From: Chondrilla cf. caribensis
Taxonomy: Eukaryota; Porifera; Demospongiae; Chondrillida; Chondrillidae
DNA: 64,000 nt
NCBI GenBank assembly: GCA_964020155.1
Contig: OZ026550.1
Span: 721,001-785,000, forward strand
Direction: 5' to 3'
Both the position numbers and the translations under genes were made by a program. Below, piece by piece: positions 8,148-19,938 of the stretch (position 1 is the first letter of the stretch; every line of letters begins with the position of its first letter). The notes under the pieces were generated by a model that made no database searches, had not been told where the DNA came from, and saw only the letters and a program-made list of their open reading frames with translations.

Positions 8148-11051
8148 CTATGGCTTCTGGCATCCAGTCTTGTATTTCGAATGTAGTTCTCGTGCCAGCG
8201 GTGGGTCTATTTCCTCAACAGCTGGGATTATGGTGTCCCATGTTCTCGGCAGACTTCCCGTACCCTTGTCCTCTCTCAACCACCTCATGAAAAGATCCGT
8301 GCAGCACTTCTCGACGCCTTGCTGTACTGAGTTGACTGTGATGTTGTTCAACACGTACGTCTCCACTTGTAGAACTATCCCCAGTTTGTACCACTCTGCG
8401 GCCACTCTATCCACCAGGTCTCTCTGTAGTTCGTATATGTTTGGTGATTGCGAGGGGTGATCATTGTGATACTGGGGAGGGTGAGGGTGGTACAGCTGTA
8501 GTTGCTGAGATGTACAAGGAGGGAGTTGAGGAAAGGGCGGGTGGGGATAGTAATGATGGTGAGTGTTGTTGGAATTGTGTAGGATTTGTGTTTGCTGTAG
8601 CAATAGCAGTTGGTCTTGAGAGAGCAGTCCACTTCTCGTAGTGTTGAGTGGGTGGGACCATTGTCGATGGGGGTGTGGCGATTCAAAAGTGGTTGGCCAG
8701 TGAGGTTCCGAGATTGAATGTTGAATAGGCAACATCCGTGCAGAGTGTTGAATACATGAAGTCCTGAGCCTCTCCAGTATCAGCTGCTTGGCATCTGTCT
8801 GCTCAATTACACTTAGGAGTTCACTCCATGACGGACTGGTGCAGTTCTCCAACCACCATTTGAGAACACGTCTACACTTCTTCTCATTCGTGTCTTCTGC
8901 TTCGAATGTTGTCTCAAGGAAGCCCTCATCCACTCCCAACAACCTCCCCACTGTTAACCATCTGTCAGATATTAGCGAGAGTGCGATATCTGTGATTTCC
9001 GATAGTTTGGGCTTGTTCTGTAGGTAACTTTTGGGGTGTGAGGGTTCCAATTCTTGTCCAGATCTGAAGGACATCACAGTCTGTGCTGTGTGTTGCTTGA
9101 GGGCAGAAGCTATCCCTGTGATCCTGTAGGCCTTATCGAGTTGCTCCAAGTGACGTACATTGGGATGTCCGAGGAACAGGTTTGTCTGTCCTCCACACTT
9201 CAGAAGGGTCCAAGCCATTTTCTCCAGACCAAGGTCTCTTGCCAGATCAAGTGGAGTGCGACCATCAGGAAGTGGTTCATTGACTATTGAGGGGCAGGCT
9301 GTGATGAGCCGGTCACAAAAGACAGTGTAATCGTAGACAAGTACTGAAATCACTTTGCCGTTAAGAATGAATTTTGAATGTATAGCTTCTTGATTGCCCA
9401 TCATGAGTAGACTGATGTGAAGAGGATTGAGGAGTGAATATCCTTCCTGAAATTTGTCTTTGATGAACATTGAGTATACTTTGGACACATCCTTGAGTTG
9501 ACCGATCTGCTTCTCCACTTGTGAGTCAGATAAAATGGAGAAGACATCCACATTGCCATTGATGGCGGCCATGTGGAGAGATCCCGGGAGATCCCCCTCA
9601 TCTTCAGGACAACAGTACTTGTTGTTGAACTCGATGGCGGGCTGCATCAATTGCTTAATTGAACTGTAGAAGATGAAGTACGGGATTCCATACGTCATGG
9701 CCAACTCTGTCATATCCTGTGTTCTGTACAGATCCAACGTCTCGATGAGAAATTGAACAATCTTCTCACTGTTGCTAGCAGCAGACAACCCCATGCTACC
9801 AATGATGGTAGATGCCGAGAGCTTCTTATAACATAATTGGTCCTGAGCAATCACTTCTTGACACATTGCTAGGTTTTCATACTCTGCAGCCCATATTAGT
9901 ATAGTATTCTGGTGGCAATCACCGATATCTATTGGGCATCCATGGGCTAGTAGGATCTTTATTACATCTGTGTGACCACCAGATACTGCTTGGTGAAGAG
10001 CACTACCGTACTTTCTAGATACCTTTTCAACTTCAGCTCCATTTCGAATAAGCTCCTCGACAATCTGGACGTATCCATTGAAGGCTGCAGTCAATATCGG
10101 CATGACTCCATTCTTGCTGACGTGGTTGACATTGGCACCCAGGCTTATAAGCTCCTTACACATTTCTAAGTTGTTGTTAGTAATTGCAATGCTCAGTGCT
10201 GTCCCACCTGTGTTGTCTTCAACATCTGGTGGACACCCTGCCTGCTTCAATAGGTAATTGACAGACGGTTTCCTGTTTTGTTGGGTAGCAAAGTGAAGAG
10301 CTGCTCCTAATCGTTGCACGAGAGGATCATGGTGCGAAAATTCCCCGAGAACATCCTCCCTGATATAGGCCAGGATGTTAACAACATGTGGACACCTGCT
10401 CCTCGTGGCCAGGTCACATGCGGATTGTCCTTCAGCTGTTCTACTGAGCACATTTGCTCCCATCGACACAAGTAGAGCTGCAGACCTAACACAGCCATTT
10501 TGAGCAGCCACATGAAGGGGGGTGTAGTCCTCTATATCTCGCACATCTATGTCAGCGGGGTGACCATTTTGAACAAGGACCTGAATGATGTCCAAATTGT
10601 CCTTTCTGGCTGCAATGTGGAGTGGAGCACCACTGGAACCACATGCTGTGATGTTTGCATTGAGCTTCAGAAGGAGGCTAACGATGTTCACGTCTTCCGA
10701 CTCTACTGCGTAGTGTAGAGGTGTGAGGTCATCGTCGTCGAATGCACTAATGTTGCAACCTAGGTGATGTAGTGTGACAATGGCGTCTATGCTGCCATAC
10801 ATTGTGGCCACATGTATTGGTGCAGCTCCCGATTCGTCCTGCATCCTGGCGTTGATGTTGGCCTGGTGTGCGTGGAGCAGTCTTATCATTGTGGTACTGT
10901 CCAGCGAGGCAGCATGGTGAAGGGCGGTGAACCCCGAATCGTCAACACAGTTGACATCAATGCATCCGGTAGAGAGTAGGTATTTTGTTGAAACTGTGTT
11001 CCCCGAACACACAGCCTGGAAAAATTCTTCTTTGATGGTGGCTGATTCCAT
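8148..11051 (-). CDS. Ankyrin-repeat protein with two Death-type domains, copy 2
   Basis: Intact 967-codon intronless ORF with the same domain order as copy 1: ankyrin repeats (about 40-405), first Death-type domain (about 683-765), His/Pro/Gln-rich linker, second Death-type domain (about 876-958). Distinguishing residues cluster at 373-425, where it reads GDCHQNTILIWAAEYENLAM and STIIGSMGLSAAS, in contrast to copy 1. The second Death domain has RWLRED where copies 1, 3 and 5 have RWLRGD, a charge change in a helix-loop that could affect partner choice. The ATGG start context and the following ESATIKEEFF peptide match copy 1. Probably a cytosolic signalling protein; partners unknown. Confidence 0.92.
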   Translation of the reverse strand: MESATIKEEFFQAVCSGNTVSTKYLLSTGCIDVNCVDDSGFTALHHAASLDSTTMIRLLHAHQANINARMQDESGAAPIHVATMYGSIDAIVTLHHLGCNISAFDDDDLTPLHYAVESEDVNIVSLLLKLNANITACGSSGAPLHIAARKDNLDIIQVLVQNGHPADIDVRDIEDYTPLHVAAQNGCVRSAALLVSMGANVLSRTAEGQSACDLATRSRCPHVVNILAYIREDVLGEFSHHDPLVQRLGAALHFATQQNRKPSVNYLLKQAGCPPDVEDNTGGTALSIAITNNNLEMCKELISLGANVNHVSKNGVMPILTAAFNGYVQIVEELIRNGAEVEKVSRKYGSALHQAVSGGHTDVIKILLAHGCPIDIGDCHQNTILIWAAEYENLAMCQEVIAQDQLCYKKLSASTIIGSMGLSAASNSEKIVQFLIETLDLYRTQDMTELAMTYGIPYFIFYSSIKQLMQPAIEFNNKYCCPEDEGDLPGSLHMAAINGNVDVFSILSDSQVEKQIGQLKDVSKVYSMFIKDKFQEGYSLLNPLHISLLMMGNQEAIHSKFILNGKVISVLVYDYTVFCDRLITACPSIVNEPLPDGRTPLDLARDLGLEKMAWTLLKCGGQTNLFLGHPNVRHLEQLDKAYRITGIASALKQHTAQTVMSFRSGQELEPSHPKSYLQNKPKLSEITDIALSLISDRWLTVGRLLGVDEGFLETTFEAEDTNEKKCRRVLKWWLENCTSPSWSELLSVIEQTDAKQLILERLRTSCIQHSARMLPIQHSISEPHWPTTFESPHPHRQWSHPLNTTRSGLLSQDQLLLLQQTQILHNSNNTHHHYYPHPPFPQLPPCTSQQLQLYHPHPPQYHNDHPSQSPNIYELQRDLVDRVAAEWYKLGIVLQVETYVLNNITVNSVQQGVEKCCTDLFMRWLREDKGTGSLPRTWDTIIPAVEEIDPPLARELHSKYKTGCQKP

Positions 11052-13456
11052 CTGGATTCAACTGAGTTATGTCTGTTGATAGCAGGAGTCTACTTTCTCT
11101 GAACAATTATTGGAGAAGTCTGCAAACATAAAATTGAAAAGGATTGGAAGTTAGCACAGCATTCACATAATGAACATTTATGATTTGATGAACACTCCTA
11201 CATATATGCATGTGCACCCAACACACACAAATCACCCACATGCACACTCAACACACACACACTCTATTTTCAAGGCATAGACTAATTAGTTAGTTTTGTA
11301 AATTTAAAGCTATGGCTGTTACAAAGTATTACAAAGTGTTCCATTGTTAATATGGTGCAATCATTGTGTGAGTTATACTGTACAGTAGCTACGTATTTGG
11401 TGACTGGTAGTGGGTTTGTGGGTGTATATTTACGCACTCCATATACCTTATGTACTTTATTAGCCTACACACTATACCATCCAGTGTTACTTCAAATTCT
11501 GGACTTAGAGGGGGATTGGAGGATACCAATTCCCCCCTTCCTGTACCACACCCCTCCAAACCTTCTCTGACCCCTCCCCAGTTTGTGTTAGAACACTTAT
11601 TGGTGTTCATAGAGCTGTTCAGTTGCAGTTCAAAGCTATTATCTATCAATGGCTATCACTGACCTGTGTGAAAGTACCCCAAGAAGGCTGGTCTGTTTGT
11701 TGTTACCAATATGCAGATTGCAATATTGGTGCTATATACGTATAACCAGAACAAGTGTTCCAATTGGTACTATTGGTTTCATTTTGATCCTCAAAGACAC
11801 CCAATAATGTTTGAGGTTGGCTCACTAGGGTGTGTACATACTATTTTGTGTATGTACAGAATCAACTAGAAGGTGGGAGGTTTCCTTTCAGTTCAATCCT
11901 ATCAATGTAGTCCCATTTGGTACAGAAATGAAGTCTTTTGTTCCTATAGGCTAGCACCTTACCTTCACTTCAAAACCTGTTCTTCCCAGATGTCACTTTA
12001 TGATCAAAAGATCGAGGGAGTTACACTTTGTGGTCTTTGGCATCATCGAAATGTTGGGAATGGGAAACTTTGAACATTCCAGGCATTCCTTACTGTACAC
12101 AATCCTAATCAAGGGGGATCTCACTGTTTATTCCTCACAGCAATGGTATAGTGCAGACTAGGGAGGGCCTTAATTCAATGGTTAAGGATCACAGTCATGT
12201 TAAAGAACACAATGGAGTGTCCTTCCTCTAACTCTCTTGTCTTGTACACCCCAGTACACTCCATACCAGCCATTGCAAGATGAAATTGCATACTGTTACA
12301 CATATGCATATGTTTGTTCCACTGAGAGAAATGTGTCCTTTAATACACACTCCTGGTTATGTATGTACTTGTCTCATTTCTCACATGTTTGCCTTTGACG
12401 TACCTACACTGCGATCTTGGTTTGATGACCCGTTCTTCTCGTATCCTACAGATCACGGTACCTCCATGTCAAGTACATTCACTGCTGAGTTGAGGAAAAG
12501 GTCATCCATTCAGACCAGGTTGGTATAATTGTGCAGATTATCACTGACATTATACCATTTTGTACCACGTTTCTGTTATCGATCTGTTGTCACTGGAGGG
12601 TGTGCTAGTCAAATCTCCTAGACAGGCCAGGGGGTGATTCATTGATTGAAAATCATGAAAATCACCAAAGGATTTCATTGACAGTATGAGCTAGGGTACT
12701 TTCCAGCTGTTGACTCCTTGTTTTGTTTACAACTTATCACCCTGGACAGGAAAACAAGTGTTAACTAACGAGAAACAGCTGGAAATCCACCAAAGTTTGT
12801 AAACATTATACAAGTAGATTTGTATGGGTTGCACTTGATTGTCATCACCTTGTGTACAGTAACTAATCTTTGAATGATGCTCAAATCTTGAGGAGAAAGG
12901 CTCAGTACCCAAGATTTGGGCATTCTTAACAGTGTTCCTCTCCCAGCCCGACTGTGTACAATCCAACTTTCTTAGAGAGTACATAGCTTGAAGGGCACAC
13001 CAAATCTGTACTTCTTATCAGAGGTACTCACTATCAGTACTGTTGACTCAGTTTACTTGAGGCAGGGACTGAGTGAAGTGTATGTATGTACATATAATGT
13101 ATTGACAGGAGTATGGTATATATACCGAGGAAGTGTGTTACACTGGTAGGTATGTAGCCATACTTGCAATGTGATAGCTAAACCACAAAGATTATATTCA
13201 CAGTGATCATCCCAGAAAAGGTGATAATTATTATTGGTTCTTTCAAATAACATTATGTAATAGCAGTTCCGGTTACTAGCATCCACCTGTTACGCAACTC
13301 CAAAAATCATTCAAAGTCATTGTAAATATGCAAATATAACAAACATTACAAATATATTCAGTGTATTACAGTGTTTGAATACAGTACATACATAGTATGT
13401 GTACATATGTGAAATATACGTACACTTCTATGTTTATGTATGGCTTCTATGTGATT
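11052..13456. repeat. Upstream flank of copy 2 (flank block 2)
   Basis: This is the least interrupted flank and the best reference for the ancestral unit: 5' flank 11052-11640, conserved block 11640-13130 with the 67-bp segment (12452-12518) and nested inverted repeat (12700-12785), then the GATA/RUNX-like motif (13170-13203). About 13370 repeats 'ttcagtgtattacagtgttt'. No MITE is present. Short ORFs on either strand are not conserved in frame with the other copies. Confidence 0.7.
13170..13203 (+). promoter_or_regulatory. GATA/RUNX-like composite motif, copy 3
   Basis: TGTGATAGCTAAACCACAAA then ATATTCACAG. It lies about 2.1 kb upstream of the copy 2 start codon with no intervening MITE, which sets the native spacing. 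Confidence 0.4.
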
Positions 13457-16360
13457 CTATGGCTTCTGGCATCCAGTCTTGTATTTTGAGTGTAGTTCTC
13501 GTGCCAATGGTGGGTCTATTTCCTCAACGGCCGAGATTATGGTGTCCCATGTTCTCGGCAGACTTCCCGTACCCTTGTCCCCTCTCAACCACCTCATGAA
13601 AAGATCCATGCAGCACTTCTCGACGCCTTGCTGTACTGAGTTGACTGTGATGTTGTTCAACACATAGGTCTCCACTTGTAGAACTATCCCCAGTTTGTAC
13701 CACTCTGCGGCCACTCTATCCACCAGGTCTCTCTGTACTTCATATATGTTTGGTGATTGTGAGGGGTGATCATTGTGATAGTGGTGAGGGTGAGGGTTGT
13801 ACAGCTGTAGTTGCTGAGATGGACAAGGAGGGAGTTGAGGAAAGGGTGGGTGGGGATAGTAATGATGGTGAGTATTGTTGGAATTGTGTAGGATTTGTGT
13901 TGGCTGTAGCAATAGCAGTTGGTCTTGAGGAAGCAGTCCACTTCCTGTAGTGTTAAGTGGGTGGGACCATTGGCGATGGGGGTGTGGAGATTCAAAAGTG
14001 TTTGGCCAGTGAGGTTCGGAGATTGAATGTTGAATAGGCAACATCCGTACAGAGGGTTGAATACACGAAGTCCTGAGCCTCTCCAGTATCAGCTGCTTGG
14101 CATCTGTCTGCTCAATTACACTTAGGAGTTCACTCCATGACGGACTGGCGCAGTTCTCCAACCACCATTTGAGAACACGTCTACACTTCTTCTCATTCGT
14201 GTCTTCTGCTTCGATTGTTGTCTCAAGGAAGGCCTCATCCACTCCCAGCAACCTCCCTACTGTTAACCATCTGTCAGATATTAGCGAGAGTGCGATATCT
14301 GTGATTTCCGATAGTTTGGGCTTGTTCTGTAGGTAGCTTTTGAGGTGTGAGGGTTCCAATTCTTGTCCAGCTCTGAAGGACATCACAGTCTGTGCTGTGT
14401 GTTGCTTGAGGGTGGAAGCTATCCCTGTGATCCTGTAGGCCTTATCGAGTTGCTCCGAGTGACATGCATTGGGATGTCCGAGGAACGGATTCGTCTGTCC
14501 TCCACACTTCAGAAGGGTCCAAGCCATTTTCTCCAGACCAAGGTCTCTCGCCAGATCGAGTGGAGTGCGCCCATCAGGAAGTGGTTCATTGACTATTGAG
14601 TGGCAGGCTGTGATGAGCCGGTCACAAAAGACAGTGTAATCGTAGACAAGTGCTGAAATTACTTTGTCATTAAGAATGATTTCTCCACGTAAAGCTTCTT
14701 GACTACTCATCATGAGTAGACTGATGTGAAGGGGATTGAGCAGTGAATATCCTTCTGGAAAGTTGTCTTTGAAGAACATTGAGTATACTTTGGACACATC
14801 CTTGAGTTGGCCGATCTGCTTCTCCACTTGTGAGTCAGATAAAGTGGAGAAGACATCCACATTACCATTGATGGCAGCCACGTGGAGAAATCCCGGGAGA
14901 TCCCCCTCATCTTCAGGACAACAGAACTTGCTGTTAAACTCGATGGTGGGCTGCATCATTTGCTTAATTGAACTGTAGAAGATGAAGTACGGGATGCCAT
15001 ACGTCATGGCCAACTCTGTCATATCCTGTGTTCTGTACAGATCCAACGTCTCGATGAGAAATTGAACAATCTTCTCACTGTTGCCAGCAGCAGACCAGGC
15101 TATGCCTCCGATAATATCTGATGCTGAGAGCTTCTTATAACACATTTGGTCCTGAGCAATCACTTCTTGACACATTGCTAGGTTTTCATACTCTGCAGCC
15201 CACATTAGTACAGTATGCTGGTAGGAATCACCAATATCTATTGGGCATCCATGGGCTAGTAGGATCTTGACTACATCTGTGTGACCACCAGATACTGCTT
15301 GGTGAAGAGCACTGCCGTACCCTCTGGATACTTTGTCAACTTCAGCTCCATTTTGAATGAGCTCCTCGACAATCTGGACGTATCCCTTAAAGGCTGCAGG
15401 CAATATCGGCCTGACTCCATTCTTGTCGACATGGTTGACATTGGCACCCAGGCTTATAAGCTCCTTACACATTTCTAAGTTGTTGTTAGTGATTGCAATG
15501 TTCAGTGCTGTCCTACCTGTGTTGTCTTCAACATCTGGTGGACACCCTGCCTGCTTCAATAGATAGTTCACAGACGATTTCCTGTTTTGATGGGTAGCAA
15601 GGTGAAGTGCTGCTCCTAATCGTTGCACGAGAGGATCATAGTGAGAGAATCTGCTGAGAACATCTTCACTGACATAGGCCAGGATGTTAACAACGAATGG
15701 ACACCTGTTCCTTGTGGCCAGGTCACATGCGGATTGTCCTTCAGTTGTTTTACTGAGCACCTTTGCTCCCATCGACACAAGTAGAGCTGCAGACCTATCA
15801 CAGCCGTTTTGAGCAGCCACATGAAGGGGAGTGTAGTCCTCTATATCTCGCACATCTATGTCAGTGGGGTGACCATTTTGAACAAGGACCCGAATGATCT
15901 CCAAATTGTCCTTTTTGGCTGCAATGTGGAGTGGAGCACCACTGGAACCACATGCTGTGACGTTTGCATTGAGCTTCAGAAGGAGGCTAACGATGTTCAC
16001 ATCTTCCGACTCTACTGCGTAGTGTAGAGGTGTGAGGTCATCATCGTCGAATGCACTAATGTCACAACCTAGGTGATGTAGTGTGACAATGGCGTCTAAG
16101 CTGCCATACATTGTGGCCACATGTATCGGTGCGGCTCCCGATTCATCCTGCATCCTGGCGTTGATGTTGGCCTGGTGTGCGTGGAGCAGTCTTATCATTG
16201 TGGTATTGTCCAGCGAGGCAGCATGGTGAAGGGCGGTGAACCCCGAATCGTCGACACAGTTGACATCAATGCATCCGGTAGAGAGTAGGTATTTGGTTGA
16301 AACTGTGTCCCCCGAACACACAGCCTGGAAATATTCTTCTTTGATGTTGGCCGATTCCAT
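13457..16360 (-). CDS. Ankyrin-repeat protein with two Death-type domains, copy 3
   Basis: Intact 967-codon ORF with the same architecture as copies 1 and 2. It begins MESANIKEEYFQ, carries GAKVLSKTTEG in an ankyrin repeat where others read GANVLSKTAEG, and has GDSYQHTVLMWAAEYENLAM in the variable 373-425 patch. It shares RNRCPFVVNILAY with copy 5 but not with copies 1 and 2, a mosaic pattern that suggests gene conversion within the array. Its last domain has TIISAVEE in place of TIIPAVEE. Role as for a Death-domain adaptor or receptor is inferred from domains only. Confidence 0.92.
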   Translation of the reverse strand: MESANIKEEYFQAVCSGDTVSTKYLLSTGCIDVNCVDDSGFTALHHAASLDNTTMIRLLHAHQANINARMQDESGAAPIHVATMYGSLDAIVTLHHLGCDISAFDDDDLTPLHYAVESEDVNIVSLLLKLNANVTACGSSGAPLHIAAKKDNLEIIRVLVQNGHPTDIDVRDIEDYTPLHVAAQNGCDRSAALLVSMGAKVLSKTTEGQSACDLATRNRCPFVVNILAYVSEDVLSRFSHYDPLVQRLGAALHLATHQNRKSSVNYLLKQAGCPPDVEDNTGRTALNIAITNNNLEMCKELISLGANVNHVDKNGVRPILPAAFKGYVQIVEELIQNGAEVDKVSRGYGSALHQAVSGGHTDVVKILLAHGCPIDIGDSYQHTVLMWAAEYENLAMCQEVIAQDQMCYKKLSASDIIGGIAWSAAGNSEKIVQFLIETLDLYRTQDMTELAMTYGIPYFIFYSSIKQMMQPTIEFNSKFCCPEDEGDLPGFLHVAAINGNVDVFSTLSDSQVEKQIGQLKDVSKVYSMFFKDNFPEGYSLLNPLHISLLMMSSQEALRGEIILNDKVISALVYDYTVFCDRLITACHSIVNEPLPDGRTPLDLARDLGLEKMAWTLLKCGGQTNPFLGHPNACHSEQLDKAYRITGIASTLKQHTAQTVMSFRAGQELEPSHLKSYLQNKPKLSEITDIALSLISDRWLTVGRLLGVDEAFLETTIEAEDTNEKKCRRVLKWWLENCASPSWSELLSVIEQTDAKQLILERLRTSCIQPSVRMLPIQHSISEPHWPNTFESPHPHRQWSHPLNTTGSGLLPQDQLLLLQPTQILHNSNNTHHHYYPHPPFPQLPPCPSQQLQLYNPHPHHYHNDHPSQSPNIYEVQRDLVDRVAAEWYKLGIVLQVETYVLNNITVNSVQQGVEKCCMDLFMRWLRGDKGTGSLPRTWDTIISAVEEIDPPLARELHSKYKTGCQKP

Positions 16361-18448
16361 CTGGATTGAACTGAGTTATGTCTGTTGATAGCAGGAGTCC
16401 ACTTTAATTAATTTTACTGAACAAGTGGAAAAGTCTGTAAACATAAAATTGAAAAGTGTGAGATTGGATGCAGTACACACAGTCTTACTTGCTTCACATG
16501 CATAGCATTCACACAATGAACATTCATGATTTGATGAACACTCCTACATACTAATAATATGTATATGCACCCAACACACACAACACCCACACACACTATT
16601 TTTGAGGCATAGACTATTGTTAATTTTGTAAATTAAAAGCTATAGCTATTACAAAGCCTTCCATTGTTAATATGGTGCACTTATTGTGTGAGTTATACTG
16701 TACAGTAGCTGTGTATTTGGTGACTGGTAGTGGGTTTGTGGGTGTATATTTACGTACTTTATATAAGCCTACACACTATACCATTCAGTGTTACGTCAAA
16801 TTCTGGACCTAGAGGGGTATTGGAGGATACCAATTACCCCATTCCTGTACCACACCCCTCCAAACCTTCTTTGACCCCTCCCCAGTTTGTGTTAGAACAC
16901 TTAATTTATCTTCGCAGAGCTGTTCAGTTGCAGTTCAAAATCTGTCAATGGCTATCACCTGTGTGAATGTACCCCTAAGGCTGGTCTGTCAATATATAAT
17001 ATAGACTAGACTGTTTGTTGTTATTTATGCAGATTGCAATATTGGTACTATGTATAACCAGAACAAATGTTCCAATTGGTACTTTTGGTTTCACTTTGAT
17101 CCTCAAAGACACCCAATAATGTTTGAATTTGGTTCACTAGGGTGTGTACATACTATTTTGTGTATGTACAGAATCAACTAGAAGGTGGGAGGTTTCCTTT
17201 CAGTTCAATCCCATCAATGTAGTCCCATTTGGTACAGAAATGAAGTCATTTGTTACTATAGGCTAGCACCTTACCTTCACTCCAAATCCTTTTCTTCCCA
17301 GATGTCACTTTAGGAGATCAAAAGATCTCTCATAGGGAGTTACCCTTTGTGGTCTATGACATCATCAGAACATTGGGAAGGGGATTCTTTGAACATTTCA
17401 GGCATTCCTTACTGTACACAATCCTAATCAAGGGGGATCTCACTGTTTATTCCTCACAGCAATGGTATAGTGCAGACCTTAGACTAGGGAGGGCCTTAGT
17501 TCAATGGTTAAGGATCACAATCATGTAAAAGAACACCATGGAGTGTCCTTCCTCTAACTCTCTTGTCCTGTACACCCCAGTACACTCAATACCAGCCATT
17601 GCAAGATGAAATTGCACACTGTTACACATATGCATATGTTTGTTCCACTGAGAGAAATGTGTCCTTTAATAAGAATACACACTCCTGGGTATGTATGTAC
17701 TTGTCTCATTTCTCACATGTTTGCCTTTGACGTACCTACACTGCGATCTTGGTTTGATGACCTGTTCTTCTCGTATCCTACAGATCATGGTACCTCCATG
17801 TCAAGTACATTCACTGCTGAGTTGAGGAAAAGGTCATCCATTCAGACCAGGTTGGTATAATTGTGCAGATTATCAATATCATTGTACCATTTTGGACCAC
17901 GTTTCTGTTATCGATCTGTTGTCACTCGAGAGTGTGCTAGTCAAATCTCCTAGACAGGCCAGGGGGTGATTCATTGATTGGAAATCATGAAAATCACCAA
18001 AGGATTTCATTGACAGTATGAGCTAGGGTACTTTCCAGCTGTTGACTCCTTGTTTTGTTTACAACTTATCACCCTGGACAGGAAAACAAGTGTTAACTAA
18101 CGAGAAACAGCTGGAAATCCACCAAAGTTTGTAAACATTAGAAGTAGATTTGTATGGGTTGCACTTGATTGTCATCACCTTGTGTACAGCAACTAATCTT
18201 TGAATGATGCTCAAATCTTGAGGAGAAAGGCTCAGTACCCAAGATTTGGGCATTCTTAACAGTGTTCCTCTCCCAGCTCGACTGTGTACAATCCAACTTT
18301 CTTAGAGAGTACATAGCTAGAAGGGCACACCAAATCTGTACTTCTTATCAGAGGTACTCACTATCAGTACTGTTCACTCAGGAGTGAGTGAAGTGTATGT
18401 ACGTATGTACGTATAATGTATTGACAGGAGTGCATACTAACCAGGGTA

Positions 18449-18649
18449 TACAGTGGAACCTCTATTAAAGGACTCTCCCATTAAAGGACACAATAGAAAT
18501 TACCTCCCTACAAAGGACACTCTGTAAGGCACCAAAAATAGATTTCCTATAGTGCTAATACATTTTTAACCTCTGAAGAGTGGACAACCTCTCTACAGTG
18601 GACAAATTACCTGGTCACAATTTATCCTTTATAGAGAGGTTCCACTGTA
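18449..18649. mobile_element. TACAGTGGAACC-type MITE, full copy
   Basis: About 200 bp, with perfect terminal inverted repeats TACAGTGGAACCTCT / AGAGGTTCCACTGTA. Sub-terminal 'aaaggac' strings on the left mirror 'tcctttata' on the right. The TA at each end suggests TA target duplication, as in Tc1/mariner- or PIF-like MITEs. The sister copy is at 24487-24688 in the next flank; flank 2 lacks it. Confidence 0.8.
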
Positions 18650-18716
18650 GATGTACCGAGGAAGCAAGCCACCTTGTAGGTATGTAATTGTATTCATAGG
18701 CATACGTACTTGCAAA

Positions 18717-18750
18717 TGTGAAAGTTAAACCACAACAATTTTATTCACTG
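18717..18750 (+). promoter_or_regulatory. GATA/RUNX-like composite motif, copy 4
   Basis: TGTGAAAGTTAAACCACAAC then TTATTCACTG. The RUNX-like core AACCACA is intact, but GATA has become GAAA, so this copy would test whether both halves matter. It lies upstream of copy 3. Confidence 0.35.
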
Positions 18751-18834
18751 TGATCATGCCAGAAAAGGTGATAATTTTTGGTTCTTTCAACCTTTTATCG
18801 TTCATGAGCCACTACATATAGACCTAGACCTAGT

Positions 18835-19378
18835 CTATCTAGCTAGCCCGTCCCTACGGGTGTTAAGAGTGGGAGGCGGTCTAGCCCGAATAGCGATTAG
18901 TTCACACCTCAGCCTTGTAATTGTTATTGGCCAATCAAATGATCCTTGACCAGAATTTTGGTCAGAGATTTTTAGATTAATGATGTCACTGTCTGCTGAA
19001 GCCGTTACATACAGGGAAGGGCTACTTTCCATTAAAAAGAATCATTTGTCACACTTTACCATAGACAGGAAGATCAAGCAGGACATAATTTGTCGAGCAA
19101 AATAAACAGTGTATTTTTTGGGGAGAACAACCATAGTCCACTTACCAACTGGGGCGTTTAGAGCGTACATGTGCTGAAAAGCCCAAAGAAGAAGCTTGCA
19201 CAATCGACAGGATAGCTTCAGCAACTGCAGTTTGTACGCTCGATTTCATCCGCTTGAAGGAGGGCCTGCCATCTTGCACAATTTGTGGTTGGGTATTACC
19301 AAGGTGTGAACTAATCGCTATTTGGGCTAGACTGTCTTCTGCTCTTTCCACCCATGGGGCATGTGCGGAGATGGGCTA
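18835..19378. mobile_element. About 540-bp MITE with long imperfect inverted ends
   Basis: The left end reads AGCTAGCCCGTCCC and then GTCTAGCCCGAATAGCGATT. The right end contains the complement (AATCGCTATTTGGGCTAGAC, then ATGGGCTAGTTAGCT). Arms are about 75 bp with mismatches. TAGACCTAGACCTAG occurs on both sides and may be a target duplication or a pre-existing repeat. On the minus strand the interior holds an open stretch (19142-19351) ending at a good donor, CCAGTTG|GTAAGTGG. It may therefore have captured an exon. Confidence 0.65.
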
Positions 19379-19938
19379 GTTAGCTACACTAGACCTAGAC
19401 CTAGCTGGTTGACAGTTAGTATTAGACCTTTATACTATATATACTAGTATACTATATACTATATATACTACTATATATACTAGACTATATATAGTCCTAG
19501 ACCTGGACCTAGCAGTCTTTTGAATTTCTGTTATTTTTTGTGTTTTCTTTTATAAATGGCCGACAGTTAGTATTAGACCTTTAAATATGTAATAACAGTT
19601 CCAGTTACTAGCATCCACCTGTTACGCAACTCCAATAAATATACCAACAAACATATTCAGTGTAATACAGTGTTTATATACACCAATAACAGCAACTCAT
19701 TGTAAACAAGAACAACTCTTTGTAAATATACCAACAAACATATTCAGTGTAATACAGTGTTTACATACAGTAACAACAACAACTCATTGTAAGCAAGAAA
19801 ATTCATTGTAAATATGCAAATATAACAAATATTGCCAATATATTCAGTGTATTACAGTGTTTGAATACAGTACATACATAGTATGTGTACATATGTGAAA
19901 TAGACGCCTCCATGTTTATGTATGGCTTCTATGTGATT

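Larger units (their letters stand above)
16361..19938. repeat. Upstream flank of copy 3 (flank block 3)
   Basis: 16432-16730 is almost identical to 22552-22850 in the next unit, more alike than the surrounding sequence. The conserved block runs from about 16950 to 18440, with the 67-bp segment (17784-17850) and nested inverted repeat (18032-18117). Two MITEs (18449-18649 and about 18835-19378) then interrupt the unit. 19430-19500 is a run of 'actatatata' steps. 19620-19870 holds several repeats of 'attcagtgtaatacagtgtt'. No convincing gene. Confidence 0.7.
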
